DNA of 64,000 nt from assembly GCA_965242595.1 (NCBI GenBank), contig OZ251464.1, forward strand, positions 1,488,001 through 1,552,000, written 5' to 3'. Positions 33,192-42,278 of the stretch are shown here, one piece after another. The notes beneath the pieces were generated by a model, which saw only the letters and a list, made by a program, of their open reading frames with translations, made no database searches and was not told the DNA's origin. The position numbers and the translations under genes were made by a program. This DNA is from SP197 sp965242595 (GTDB taxonomy: Bacteria; Pseudomonadota; Alphaproteobacteria; SP197). Each line of letters begins with the position of its first letter. Position 1 is the stretch's first letter.

Positions 33192-34664
33192 CGTTTGGAG
33201 TTCGACCGGGCGCCCCAGGGCGCGGGCGAGGGAGGCGGCGTAGCGTTCCAGCTTGTCGCAGGCGGCGACGGTGGCGGTGGGATCGACCGTCAGCCGCAGG
33301 GCTTCGCCGTGCTCTGCCAGAGGGAAGGCGGCCAGCGTGCCGCCCTGGCCGGCGCAAAGCTCGAAGGCCAGCCGCAGCGCCTTGCCCAGCGCCTTGGCCT
33401 CGTTGGCCGCGTCCTCGTCCAGCAGGCCCCGCGCCAACGCCGCTTCGCCGCCGCTGGCCTGGCCGCCATAGCGCACGAACAGGGCCAGCGCCAGAAAGGC
33501 GCGCTGGCGGTGGTCCGGCACCGCCCAGGGCATGAACAGCGTGCGCTGAAGCGCGAGCGAGGCGCGGTATTCCGGGTGCTCGCCCCAGCCCATATCGGCC
33601 AGGATGCAAGCGGCGCCGGCGAGGCGGTGGCAGGCGAAGCGGCGCACGATGGGGGCCAGCCAGGCTTCCAGGGCGGGCGCGGCGTCGGGCAGGCGCGGTC
33701 GTCCCGCCAGCGCCCGGCAAGCGGCCAGCAGCGGCGGCTGCGCCCTGGTCGCAGCGTCGAGGCGGCCGAAATGAAAGCCTTCGCGCAGCCCCTGGGCCGA
33801 GAACACGACCTCCGCCGGCTTCAAGGCATGAAGGAGCCGCCCCAGAGCCAGCGCGCCCCAGGGCAGCATCTCGGCGCGCCGGGCCGAGAGCGCGCGGATG
33901 CGCGCGACGCTGTCCGGCCCCAGCTGTTCCAGCATGGCCGTGAAGTCGCGCGCCCGGCGGCGAGGGAGGCGATAGCCGTGGACGATGCGCAGCGGATAAT
34001 CGTGATGCGCCATATGCAGCCTGGCGACTGCCCGCCAGGCGCCGCCGACGGCATAGAACGGGCGCCGCCGCCACGCCTTCAGCCAGGCGATGTTCGCCAG
34101 CGCCGCGTCGATGGTCCGGCCTGCGGCGTCCAGCCTGCCGCCATGGCGTTCGGCCAGGCGCAGAGGGCCGATGTCGAGCGAGCTTCGTTCCACCGCCTCG
34201 CCCTTGTCGAGGGCCACCAGCTCCAGGCTGCCGCCACCCAGATCGCCCACCACGCCGCTGGCCCCGGGAAAGGCCGAGGCGACGCCGGCAGCCGCCAGGC
34301 GCGCTTCCTCGCTTCCGGTCAGGACGGTGACGGTGGCGCCGGTGCGGGCCTGGACGGCGCGGCAGAAATCGGCGCCATTGGCGGCGTTCCGCACCGCCGC
34401 CGTCGCCAGCAGCGCGAGTTCAGCCACCGGAGTTGCCCGCGCCGTCGCCACCAGGGCCGAAACCGCATCCAGGGCGTGGCGGAACAGGGGGGCGGCGAAG
34501 CGGCCGTGGCGTTCCACATCGGTGCCAAGCCCTATCGCCGCCCTGCGGTTGACCAGCGCCAGCGGCGCACGGGCCAGCCTGTCATAAACCACCAGGCGGA
34601 TGGAGTTGGAGCCGATATCGACGATGCCGAGCCTGCCCGGCGCCGCGGCCACCTCTGCCTCCAT
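33189..34664 (-). CDS. ppx: Exopolyphosphatase / pppGpp phosphohydrolase family
   Basis: A 491-residue Ppx/GppA protein of the ASKHA ATPase superfamily. Phosphate-1 loop is IVDIGSNSIRLVVYD, the P2 loop is GVVGDLGGGSLELV and the catalytic E region is VLTGSEEARLAA. A long C-terminal HD-like helical part follows. It removes terminal phosphates from polyphosphate or pppGpp. It lies 20 bases downstream of ppk1, so synthesis and degradation of polyphosphate are co-encoded. The start at 34664 replaces 51 residues of a shadow overlapping ppk1. Confidence 0.88.
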   Translation of the reverse strand: MEAEVAAAPGRLGIVDIGSNSIRLVVYDRLARAPLALVNRRAAIGLGTDVERHGRFAAPLFRHALDAVSALVATARATPVAELALLATAAVRNAANGADFCRAVQARTGATVTVLTGSEEARLAAAGVASAFPGASGVVGDLGGGSLELVALDKGEAVERSSLDIGPLRLAERHGGRLDAAGRTIDAALANIAWLKAWRRRPFYAVGGAWRAVARLHMAHHDYPLRIVHGYRLPRRRARDFTAMLEQLGPDSVARIRALSARRAEMLPWGALALGRLLHALKPAEVVFSAQGLREGFHFGRLDAATRAQPPLLAACRALAGRPRLPDAAPALEAWLAPIVRRFACHRLAGAACILADMGWGEHPEYRASLALQRTLFMPWAVPDHRQRAFLALALFVRYGGQASGGEAALARGLLDEDAANEAKALGKALRLAFELCAGQGGTLAAFPLAEHGEALRLTVDPTATVAACDKLERYAASLARALGRPVELQT

Positions 34665-34684
34665 GCCGGCGCCGGCGGCGCGCC

Positions 34685-36835
34685 CTAGAGAAGCTGCTTC
34701 TGGAGCGCGCTGCCGCGGCCCGAGAGGCTGGGATGGGTCATGAAGAAGCGGTGGGCGCAGAAGCTGTCTTCGCTGGCGGCAAGGCGGGCATAGGAGCCGT
34801 CCTGGCGCAGCTGCCACGATTGTTCCACATCGCGCAGATTGGCGATCATGATCTGGTCCAGCAGCTGGCGGTGAACGGTGGCATTGGCGATCGGCACCAT
34901 GGTTTCGACCCGGTGGTCGATGTTGCGCGGCATCCAGTCGGCCGACGATACGAACACCCGGGCATGGGGCGAGGGCAGGGCGTGGCCGTCGGCGAAGCAG
35001 AAGATGCGGGAATGCTCCAGGAAGCGGCCGACGATGCTTTTGACCCGGATGTGCTCCGACAGCCCCGGCACGCCCGGCCGCAGGCAGCAGATGCCGCGGA
35101 TCACCAGGTCGATCTCCACCCCGGCCTGGGAGGCCTCGTAGAGCAGGTCGATCAGCTCGGCATCGACCAGGGCGTTCATCTTGGCCCAGATGGCGGCGGG
35201 CTTGCCGGCGCGGCCATTGGCGGCCTCGGTCCGGATCAGGGCGGCCAGCCGCGCGCGCATGTCCAGCGGGGCCATCGCCACCTGTTCCAGATTGCGCGGG
35301 CGGATATAGCCGGTGAGGTAGTTGAAGATGCGGTTGGCGTCGCGGGTGAAGGCCGGCTCGGCCGTAAACAGCGACAGGTCGGTGTAGATGCGGGCCGTGA
35401 TGGGGTGGTAGTTGCCGGTGCCGTAATGGACATAGCTGACCAGGCGCGCGCCTTCGCGGCGGACCACCAGGGATATTTTGGCGTGGGTTTTCAGATCGAC
35501 GAAGCCATAGACCACCTGGGCGCCGGCCCGTTCCAGATCCCGCGCCCAGCGAATGTTGGCCTCTTCGTCGAAGCGCGCCTTCAGCTCCACCACCGCGGTC
35601 ACCGATTTGCCGGCCTCGGCGGCCTCGATCAGGGCCTTGACGATGGGCGAGCCTTCGCTGGTGCGATAGAGAGTCTGCTTGATCGCCACCACGGCCGCAT
35701 CCCGGGCCGCCTGCTGCAGGAACTGCACCACCACATCGAAGCTTTCATAGGGGTGGTGGACGATGATGTCCTTGGCGCGGACGGCATCGAAGCAATCGCC
35801 GCCGAAATCGCGGATGCGTTCGGGGTGGCGGACGGTGTGGGGATCGAACAGCAGATCGGGCCGGTCGTCGACGATGAGCTGGGCGAGGTCGCCCAGGCCC
35901 AGTTCACCGTCCACCTCGGTCACATCGTCGGGGTCCACCTGCAGCTTGTCCATCAGCAGGCTGCGCAACTCGCCCGGCATGTGGGCGTCCACCACCAGGT
36001 CGATGACGCTGCCGCGCCGGCGCCGTTTCAGCGCGGTTTCGAAATGGCGCACCAGGTCTTCCGATTCCTCGTCGATCTCGATCTCGCTGTCGCGCACCAC
36101 CCGGAAACAGCCCAGCCCCAGCTGGCGAAAGCCGGGAAACAGGCGTTCCAGATGCATGCGCACCACCTGTTCCAGGGCCAGGAAGCGGTGGCCTTCGCCC
36201 GCCAGGCGGACGAAGCGCCCGATCTGCTGCGGCAGGCGGACGATGGCGAAGACCGGCTCGTCCTGTTCCGGCCCGTGCAGCTTCAACACCAGTCCGAAGC
36301 CGAAATTGGGGATGAAGGGGAAGGGATGGGCGGGGTCGATCGCCACCGGCGTCAGCACCGGCAGCACCTCCATGTCGAACCAGTGGGCGAGCCAGGCGCG
36401 ATCGGCCGCCGTCATCTCGTCTTCGGCCACGACGCCGATGCCTTGCGCGCGCAGCAGCGAGCGCAGCTCGCGCCAGGTGGCGTATTGATCGGCGATCAGC
36501 GTGTTGGAATGGCGCTTGATCTCGCGCACCTGCTGGCGGGGGGTGCGCTCGTCGATGCTGGGGGTGGCGACATTGGCATCCACCTGCGCCTTCAGCCCCG
36601 CCACGCGCACCATCTGGAACTCGTCGAGATTGCTGGCGGAGATGGAAAGGAAGCGCAACCGTTCCAGCAACGGATGGTTGCGGTTCTGGGCCTCTTCCAG
36701 AACGCGGGCGTTGAAGGCGAGCCAGCTTAGCTCGCGGTTGATGTAGCGGCCCTGCGGCAAGGGGGCGGGGGCGGCCCGGGCCGGCGGCGGCTGCACCTCC
36801 AGGGCGGCGATCTCGCCACGCTCGTCGTCCGTCAT
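34685..36835 (-). CDS. ppk1: Polyphosphate kinase 1
   Basis: A 716-residue enzyme building polyphosphate from ATP. It opens with YINRELSWLAFNARVLEEAQN, contains VVAIKQTLYRTSEGSPIVKALIEAAEAGK, and holds the two phosphotransfer motifs: VDLKTHAKISLVVRR with the phosphohistidine, and SPHARVFVSSADWMPRNIDHRVE. Length fits the 690-720 norm. The start at 36835 has GGGAG ten bases upstream. Divergent from a SixA-like phosphatase gene. Confidence 0.95.
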   Translation of the reverse strand: MTDDERGEIAALEVQPPPARAAPAPLPQGRYINRELSWLAFNARVLEEAQNRNHPLLERLRFLSISASNLDEFQMVRVAGLKAQVDANVATPSIDERTPRQQVREIKRHSNTLIADQYATWRELRSLLRAQGIGVVAEDEMTAADRAWLAHWFDMEVLPVLTPVAIDPAHPFPFIPNFGFGLVLKLHGPEQDEPVFAIVRLPQQIGRFVRLAGEGHRFLALEQVVRMHLERLFPGFRQLGLGCFRVVRDSEIEIDEESEDLVRHFETALKRRRRGSVIDLVVDAHMPGELRSLLMDKLQVDPDDVTEVDGELGLGDLAQLIVDDRPDLLFDPHTVRHPERIRDFGGDCFDAVRAKDIIVHHPYESFDVVVQFLQQAARDAAVVAIKQTLYRTSEGSPIVKALIEAAEAGKSVTAVVELKARFDEEANIRWARDLERAGAQVVYGFVDLKTHAKISLVVRREGARLVSYVHYGTGNYHPITARIYTDLSLFTAEPAFTRDANRIFNYLTGYIRPRNLEQVAMAPLDMRARLAALIRTEAANGRAGKPAAIWAKMNALVDAELIDLLYEASQAGVEIDLVIRGICCLRPGVPGLSEHIRVKSIVGRFLEHSRIFCFADGHALPSPHARVFVSSADWMPRNIDHRVETMVPIANATVHRQLLDQIMIANLRDVEQSWQLRQDGSYARLAASEDSFCAHRFFMTHPSLSGRGSALQKQLL

Positions 36836-36913
36836 GCCAACTCCCGAAAAGCTGTGCTACATGGGGCCGGGTGCAGCGACGCCATGTCGGCGCGGCCGGT
36901 CACCGATGGCGCC

Positions 36914-37462
36914 ATGGGGGGCAATGCCTTGACCACAACCCTCTACCTGCTTCGCCACGCCAAGTCCAGTTGGGCGGATGCCAGCCTGGCGGATCACGAC
37001 CGCCCGCTTCAGGACAAGGGGCGGCGCCGGGCAGGGGCGCTTGCCAACTGGCTGGCCCGGCGCGAGCTTGCCTGCGACCTGGTGCTGTGCTCGACGGCGT
37101 TGCGTGCCCGCCAGACCCTGGAGATCGTCCACCACGCGCTGGGGGCGCCCGAGACGCGCCCCCTGGCGGCGCTTTACCGGGCAGACGCCCTGGCGCTGGG
37201 CGCCATGCTGCGACAGCTGGGTTCGGACACGCCCCGCGTGATGGTGGTGGGGCACGATCCCGTCCTGCAACAGGCGGCGACATGGCTGGCCGGGACGGCA
37301 TATGGCGACAGCCTCGACCGGCTGGGGCGGAAATATCCCACCTGCGCCCTGGCCATGCTGACCTTCGGCGCCAGCGGCTGGGCGGCGCTGACGCCGGGGA
37401 TGGGCCATCTGGAGCTGTTCTTCGTGCCGCCCGATCCGCCGGCCCCCGATCCACCGGTCTAG
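36914..37462 (+). CDS. SixA-like histidine phosphatase
   Basis: A 182-residue phosphatase of the phosphoglycerate-mutase fold. The catalytic motif LYLLRHAKSSWA (R-H-x-K-S) and the second histidine in VMVVGHDPVLQ identify it as SixA-type, acting on phosphohistidine or small phosphates. The start is ambiguous: ATG at 36914 or TTG at 36929, and neither has a strong ribosome site. It is divergent from ppk1 and lies ten bases before a small membrane-protein gene. Confidence 0.82.
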   Translation: MGGNALTTTLYLLRHAKSSWADASLADHDRPLQDKGRRRAGALANWLARRELACDLVLCSTALRARQTLEIVHHALGAPETRPLAALYRADALALGAMLRQLGSDTPRVMVVGHDPVLQQAATWLAGTAYGDSLDRLGRKYPTCALAMLTFGASGWAALTPGMGHLELFFVPPDPPAPDPPV

Positions 37463-37472
37463 GGGGGCGGCG

Positions 37473-37997
37473 ATGCGCTGGTTTGCCGGCTGGCTGTTGT
37501 TTCTGGGCCTGATCGCGCTGGCCGGGGGCGGAACGATCTACGCCACCAACCTGCCGCAGGTTCCCGGCGAGGACGATCTGGTCCCCTTCACCGGCTTTCT
37601 GGTCGGCATCGTCCTGAAGAAGGACCTGGATGGAACCGATACCGTCTATTTCCGCTATCGCGACCACGACCGGCTTTACAAATATCTTTCCATCTACCCC
37701 CAATATATCGAGGTCCGCGACCGGCTGGGCATCTACCGCCAGGTCGATATCCTGGTCGAGCGGGATCGGGAGGCGGATGGCGACGGTGCCCTGCCGATCT
37801 GGGGGCTGGTGGAGCACGATCCCTATCGCGAGGGAACGGTGGTGAGCTATGACGACATCTATCGCGAGGTCACCCAGACCGAACGCTCCTGGCAGCGGGT
37901 GGGCCTTTATGTCTTTGCGGCCGGGCTGGTGGCGCTGATCGCGGGCATCGTCATCCGCCGCACCGTGCCCTATCGCCCCAGGGAGCCCCGGGCTTAG
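37473..37997 (+). CDS. Uncharacterised membrane protein with two terminal helices
   Basis: A 174-residue protein not recognised as any family. Helix one spans residues 5-22, then an extended soluble middle (charged, with YFRYRDHDRLYKYLSIYPQYIE and a later DIYREVTQTERSW), and a second helix at about 143-162 before a basic tail. The middle domain would face the periplasm, with both ends in the cytoplasm. It overlaps the convergent phosphatase gene by 47 bases. It may act with SixA or the phosphatase, but nothing in the sequence proves that. Confidence 0.8.
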   Translation: MRWFAGWLLFLGLIALAGGGTIYATNLPQVPGEDDLVPFTGFLVGIVLKKDLDGTDTVYFRYRDHDRLYKYLSIYPQYIEVRDRLGIYRQVDILVERDREADGDGALPIWGLVEHDPYREGTVVSYDDIYREVTQTERSWQRVGLYVFAAGLVALIAGIVIRRTVPYRPREPRA

Positions 37998-38514
37998 CGC
38001 CCTTGCGGGGGCTTTCGCGCCAGTTCAGGACATAGCGCAACTGCGCATCGGTCTGGGGCGAGCGGGCGTGGGCGGATTTGGGGTTGTGGCGCCACAGGCT
38101 TTGCAGGCGCGCCAGGGCGTTCTGGCCCGGGCCGAAGCGACGGGCGAGCCAGCAGCCGACGATGACGCCGGTGCGCCCGATGCCGCCCCAGCAATGGACA
38201 TAGACGGCCTCGCCCTTCGCCATGTGCCGGTCGATGGCATCCAGCGTCGCGGCGGTGCTCTCGGGGCTGGCGGGGATGTCCCAGTCGCGGATGGGGAAGC
38301 GCCTGTGCCTGGCCGGGGCCACCAGCCGGGCATAGGGGCGCAGATGGGTGAAGCGTTCCTCTTCTTCGGTCAGGTCGATGAAGACATCGATCCCGGCCTG
38401 CCGCAGGGCCGCCACCCTCTCGCGGGCCAGCCCGTCGTCCTCGTGCCCCGGATATTCGCCGGCCAGCAGCTTGCCCGGCACGACCCAATAGCAATGCGCG
38501 ATCGGTCGCTTCAT
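37951..38514 (-). CDS. Dual-specificity protein phosphatase
   Basis: A 187-residue cysteine-phosphatase-fold protein. The P-loop HCWGGIGRTGVIVGCWLARRF (His107, Cys108, Arg114) is an H-C-x5-R-T/S active site. The N-terminal PIAHCYWVVPGKLLAGEYPGHED resembles small bacterial tyrosine/dual-specificity phosphatases. It likely dephosphorylates tyrosine or serine residues; the target is unknown. It overlaps nicotinamidase by four bases (start inside that stop), and its end overlaps the membrane-protein gene by 47 bases. Confidence 0.85.
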   Translation of the reverse strand: MKRPIAHCYWVVPGKLLAGEYPGHEDDGLARERVAALRQAGIDVFIDLTEEEERFTHLRPYARLVAPARHRRFPIRDWDIPASPESTAATLDAIDRHMAKGEAVYVHCWGGIGRTGVIVGCWLARRFGPGQNALARLQSLWRHNPKSAHARSPQTDAQLRYVLNWRESPRKGAKPGAPWGDRARCGG

Positions 38515-39170
38515 GCTCCAGGGGCCTGGGGCGCGATGCGCTGGCTGGCCACGAAGGCGACACCCGCTTGCGCCATGCCTTGCAAGGCCCGTTGCAGCGA
38601 GCCTTCCAGATCGATGGCCCGGCAGCCGTCTTCCACCAGCACCGCCTGGAAGCCTTCGCGGCGCGCGTCCATGGCGCTGTCGTGGACGCAGAAATCGGTG
38701 GCCAGCCCGGCCAGAAACACCCGCTCTATGCCCAGGGCGCGCAGCCAGCCGGCCAGCCCGGTGGCGGTGATGCGGTCGTTCTCGTAGAAGGCGGAATAGG
38801 AATCGATCGCCGCGTCGCAGCCCTTGCGCAGCACCAGACGGGCGGCGGCGGTTGCCAGTTCGGGATGAAAGGCCGCGCCGCGGCTTCCCTGGATGCAATG
38901 GTCTGGCCACAGGGTCTGGCTGCCATAGGCCATCTCCACCTGCTCGAAGGGCTGGCGCCCGGGATGGCTGGAGGCGAAGGAGGCGTGGCCGGGCGGGTGC
39001 CAGTCCTGGGTCAGCACGATGTGGTCGAAGGCGGCCATGGTCCGGTTGACCACCGGGACGACGCCATCGCCATCGCCGACGGCCAGGGCGCCGCCGGGGC
39101 AGAAATCGTTCTGCACATCCACCACGATCAGGGCGTCGCGGCGGCGGTCGATGGAAAGGTCGGTGGCCAT
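38511..39170 (-). CDS. pncA: Nicotinamidase (isochorismatase family)
   Basis: A 219-residue amidase converting nicotinamide to nicotinic acid for NAD salvage. The catalytic triad is Asp18 (VVDVQNDFCPGGAL), Lys116 (RKGCD) and Cys161 (ATDFCV), and metal ligands Asp56, His58 and His62 lie in TQDWHPPGH. Length and the ALAV-VVxVxN segment fit PncA. Start at 39170 has an AAAGAGG site. It is the first gene of the pncA-phosphatase pair; the pair is translationally coupled. Confidence 0.93.
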   Translation of the reverse strand: MATDLSIDRRRDALIVVDVQNDFCPGGALAVGDGDGVVPVVNRTMAAFDHIVLTQDWHPPGHASFASSHPGRQPFEQVEMAYGSQTLWPDHCIQGSRGAAFHPELATAAARLVLRKGCDAAIDSYSAFYENDRITATGLAGWLRALGIERVFLAGLATDFCVHDSAMDARREGFQAVLVEDGCRAIDLEGSLQRALQGMAQAGVAFVASQRIAPQAPGA

Positions 39171-39268
39171 CGCCTCTTTCTGGCCGAAGGCGCCACCGGA
39201 CGCAAGCGAGGCGATTGCGCGCCGTGCCGCGTCGTGCCACAAGCGATGCAACCGAACCGCGCACCGCC

Positions 39269-40252
39269 ATGCCCCTGCGAAGCCTTCTCCTTGCCGCGCC
39301 TGTCGTTGCGCTGATCGCGGCCACCGGCACCGCCTGCGCCGCCCAGGAGCAGCCGCCATGGCAGGTTTTTCTCCAGGGCGTGCGCGACGAGGCGCGCCAA
39401 GCCGGCATCGGCGAGGCCACCCTGGCCGCCGCCCTGTCGGGGCTGGAGCCGGTGGAGCGGGTGCTGGAGCTGGACCGCCGCCAGCCCGAAGGCACCATCA
39501 CCTTCGCGGAATACATGGAAAAACGGCTGCCGGCGCGGCTGATCGAAACAGCGCGGCAACGCTATGCCCAGCACCGGCCGCTGCTGGATGCCATCGCCTT
39601 TCATTACGGGCTGGACGCGGAGGCGATCGTCGCCCTGTGGGGGCTGGAAACCCGCTTCGGCTCCTATACCGGCGGCTTCGATGTCATCGCGGCGATCGCC
39701 ACCCTGGCCTGGGATGCCCGCCGCAGCGCCTTTTTCCGGGGCGAGCTGATGGCGGCGCTGACCATCCTGGACCAGGGCCATATCGGGCGCGACGACATGA
39801 TGGGCTCCTGGGCCGGCGCCATGGGGCAAAGCCAGTTCATGCCCTCCAGCTTCCGCGCCTATGCGGTCGATTGGGATCTGGACGGCCGCCGCGACATCTG
39901 GACCAACAAGGGCGATGTCTTTGCCTCGGCCGCCAATTATCTGGCGCGGGCCGGCTGGCGCCGGGGCGAGGCCTGGGGAGGGGAGGTGGTGCTGCCACCC
40001 GGCTTCGATGCCGCCCTGGCCGACCACCGCAACCCCATGCCGCTGGCCGCCTGGCTGGAGCTGGGGGTGACATGGGCCGGCACGCCGCCGCCGATGGGCG
40101 CCGATGCCGAAGCCTCGCTGGCGCTGCCGGGCGGGGAGAGGGGGCCGGCCTGGCTGGTGTTCGACAACTACCGGGCGGTTCTGAAATGGAACCGTTCCGA
40201 TTATTTCGCCATGTCGGTGTTCGCGCTTGCGGATGCCCTGGCCCCCGGATAG
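39269..40252 (+). CDS. mltB: Lytic murein transglycosylase, MltB family
   Basis: A 327-residue periplasmic enzyme cutting the glycan strand of peptidoglycan. A signal peptide (residues 1-24, ending about TACAA) precedes the SLT_2 core. The catalytic Glu is in ALWGLETRFGSYTGGF, followed by MMGSWAGAMGQSQFMPSSFRAYAVDWDLDGRRDIW. No peptidoglycan-binding domain follows. No lipobox is evident. Start at 39269 gives a clean signal; an upstream Met at 39215 would make a long odd leader. First of the plus-strand wall-to-replication run. Confidence 0.88.
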   Translation: MPLRSLLLAAPVVALIAATGTACAAQEQPPWQVFLQGVRDEARQAGIGEATLAAALSGLEPVERVLELDRRQPEGTITFAEYMEKRLPARLIETARQRYAQHRPLLDAIAFHYGLDAEAIVALWGLETRFGSYTGGFDVIAAIATLAWDARRSAFFRGELMAALTILDQGHIGRDDMMGSWAGAMGQSQFMPSSFRAYAVDWDLDGRRDIWTNKGDVFASAANYLARAGWRRGEAWGGEVVLPPGFDAALADHRNPMPLAAWLELGVTWAGTPPPMGADAEASLALPGGERGPAWLVFDNYRAVLKWNRSDYFAMSVFALADALAPG

Positions 40253-40266
40253 GCTGAGCGGGAACG

Positions 40267-41082
40267 ATGGCCTTCCTTGCTCGCAGCCCGTGGCGCCTTT
40301 CCGCTCCGATGGCGGCTTTTGCCGTCCTGCTCTGGGGCTGCGGCGGCGGGCCGGACCTGCCGACAGGCGAGGCGTCCTACAAGGTGGGCAAGCCCTACCA
40401 GATCGAAGGCGTCTGGTATTACCCCAAGGTCGATCCCCATTACGACCAGACCGGGATCGCGTCCTGGTATGGCGAGCCTTTTCACGGGCGCAAGACCGCC
40501 AATGGCGAGACCTACGACATGAATGCGCTGACGGCGGCGCACAAAACCCTGCCCATGCCGGTTCATGTCAAGGTCACCAATCTGGACAACGACCGCTCGC
40601 TGGTGCTGCGGGTCAACGACCGCGGCCCGTTCGTCGCCGGGCGCATCATCGATGTGTCGCGCCGGGCCGCGCAGTTGCTGGACTTTCAGGACCAGGGCAC
40701 GGCCCGGGTCCGGGTGCAGGTGGTGGATGGCGAGAGCGGCGAGGCGGCCTATGCCGCCCTGGGCGAGGGCGCTGCGGCGCCTGCCGCGCCTTCTGGCACT
40801 GGCGAAGCCGGGCTGACCGAAGGGGCAGCGGGCGAGGCGGCAGGTGGGTCGGCATCCGGGCGCTTCGTCCAGGTGGGCGCCTATGGCGAGGCCGACAACG
40901 CCTTTGCGGCCGTGGATGCCCTGGGCGATTTCAAGAGCGTCCAGATCTGGCGCATCGTCAGCGGCGGCCAGGTGCTCTACCGGGTCCGCCTCGGCCCCTT
41001 CGCCAGCGTCGATCTGGCCGAAGCGGCGCGGCGCGAGGTGGCCGGACGCTATCCCGATGCCATCGTCGTCGATGGCCCTTAG
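40267..41082 (+). CDS. rlpA: RlpA-family septal ring lipoprotein with SPOR domain
   Basis: A 271-residue predicted lipoprotein: a lipobox-like LLWGC puts lipidation at Cys25 (Trp at -2 is unusual). The double-psi barrel (TGIASWYGEPFHGRKTANGETYD with the VNDRGPFVAGRIIDVSRRAAQLL half) is the RlpA core, which in some species cleaves naked glycan strands. A Gly/Ala linker precedes a C-terminal SPOR domain (residues about 199-268) that recognises denuded peptidoglycan at the septum. 14 bases after mltB and overlapping dacC by 11 bases. Confidence 0.9.
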   Translation: MAFLARSPWRLSAPMAAFAVLLWGCGGGPDLPTGEASYKVGKPYQIEGVWYYPKVDPHYDQTGIASWYGEPFHGRKTANGETYDMNALTAAHKTLPMPVHVKVTNLDNDRSLVLRVNDRGPFVAGRIIDVSRRAAQLLDFQDQGTARVRVQVVDGESGEAAYAALGEGAAAPAAPSGTGEAGLTEGAAGEAAGGSASGRFVQVGAYGEADNAFAAVDALGDFKSVQIWRIVSGGQVLYRVRLGPFASVDLAEAARREVAGRYPDAIVVDGP

Positions 41083-42265
41083 GCGCCGGCCGGGGGCAGG
41101 GGGCCGCCGCGCCACGGGCCTGGCCGTTCTGCCGGTCGCCTTGTTGGCTGCCGTGCTGGCGGCATCGCCGGTGCGGGCGCTGGATACCAGCGCCGGGGAG
41201 GCGATCCTGATCGACGAGGCCAGCGGCACCGTGTTGCTGGAAAAGAACGCCATCCGCCCCACCTTCCCGTCGTCGATGACCAAGTTGATGACCGTCTATC
41301 TGCTGTTCGAGCGCCTGGCCGCTGGCGCGCTCACCCTGGACGATACCTTTCCCGTCAGCGAGAAAGCCTGGCGCATGGGCGGTTCCAAAATGTTCGTGGA
41401 GGTGGGGAGCGATGTCCGCATCGAGGATTTGGTCCGCGGCATCGTCGTGCAGTCGGGCAACGATGCCACCATCGTGGTGGCGGAGGGGCTGGCGGGTTCG
41501 GAGCAGGCCTTCGCGCAGCAGATGACCGCCAAGGCCCGCGAGCTGGGCATGACCGGCACCGTCTTTCGCAACGCCTCGGGCTGGCCCGATCCGGAACATG
41601 TCACCACGGTGGCGGATCTGGCGCTGCTGGTGCGCCGCACGATCGAGGATTTCCCCGATTATTACCACTATTACGCGGAACAGGACTTCACCTTCGGCGG
41701 CATCGCCCAGGCCAACCGCAACCCTCTGCTTCATGCCGGCATCGGGGCCGACGGGCTGAAAACCGGCTATACCGAGGCGGCGGGCTATGGGCTGGCCGCC
41801 TCGGCCCAACAGGACGGGCGCCGCCTGACCCTGGTGATGAACGGGCTTTCCAGCGCCAGGGTGCGGGCCGACGAGGCCGAACGGCTGCTGCAATGGGGCT
41901 TCCGCGCCTTCGACGCCTACCGCCTGCTCGCCGCCGGCGAGACGGTGGGCGAGGCGGAAGTCTGGCTGGGCGAGGCGGAAAGCGTGCCCCTGGTGCTGAG
42001 CGAAGACCTGACGCTGACCCTTTCCCACGAGGCGCGCCGGGCCATGGTGGCCAGGATCGTCTATCCGGGTCCGGTGCCGGCACCCATCGCGCCGGGCCAG
42101 GCCATCGCCCGCCTTGCCATCGATGCCCCGGGCATGGCGACGGTGGAAAGGGAGCTGGTGGCCGGGGCGGCGGTGGATGAGCTGCCGCTTGCGGGCCGTC
42201 TGGCCGCCGCCCTGGGTTATCTTCTGTTCGGCCCGCCCGCCGACGCCCAGCCCTCGAACCCTTGA
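41072..42265 (+). CDS. dacC: D-alanyl-D-alanine carboxypeptidase (PBP5/6 family)
   Basis: A 397-residue class C penicillin-binding protein removing terminal D-Ala from stem peptides. A basic, then hydrophobic, signal occupies residues 1-37. The active-site SxxK is SMTK (Ser68-Lys71), SxN is SGN in VVQSGNDAT and KTG is in GLKTGYTEAAG. The C-terminal beta domain includes PAPIAPGQAIARLAI. A C-terminal amphipathic anchor of about 20 residues is expected and a hydrophobic stretch is present. ATG at 41072 is in the end of rlpA. Confidence 0.93.
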   Translation: MALRRRPGAGGRRATGLAVLPVALLAAVLAASPVRALDTSAGEAILIDEASGTVLLEKNAIRPTFPSSMTKLMTVYLLFERLAAGALTLDDTFPVSEKAWRMGGSKMFVEVGSDVRIEDLVRGIVVQSGNDATIVVAEGLAGSEQAFAQQMTAKARELGMTGTVFRNASGWPDPEHVTTVADLALLVRRTIEDFPDYYHYYAEQDFTFGGIAQANRNPLLHAGIGADGLKTGYTEAAGYGLAASAQQDGRRLTLVMNGLSSARVRADEAERLLQWGFRAFDAYRLLAAGETVGEAEVWLGEAESVPLVLSEDLTLTLSHEARRAMVARIVYPGPVPAPIAPGQAIARLAIDAPGMATVERELVAGAAVDELPLAGRLAAALGYLLFGPPADAQPSNP

Positions 42266-42278
42266 CCCGCGCCACGGC

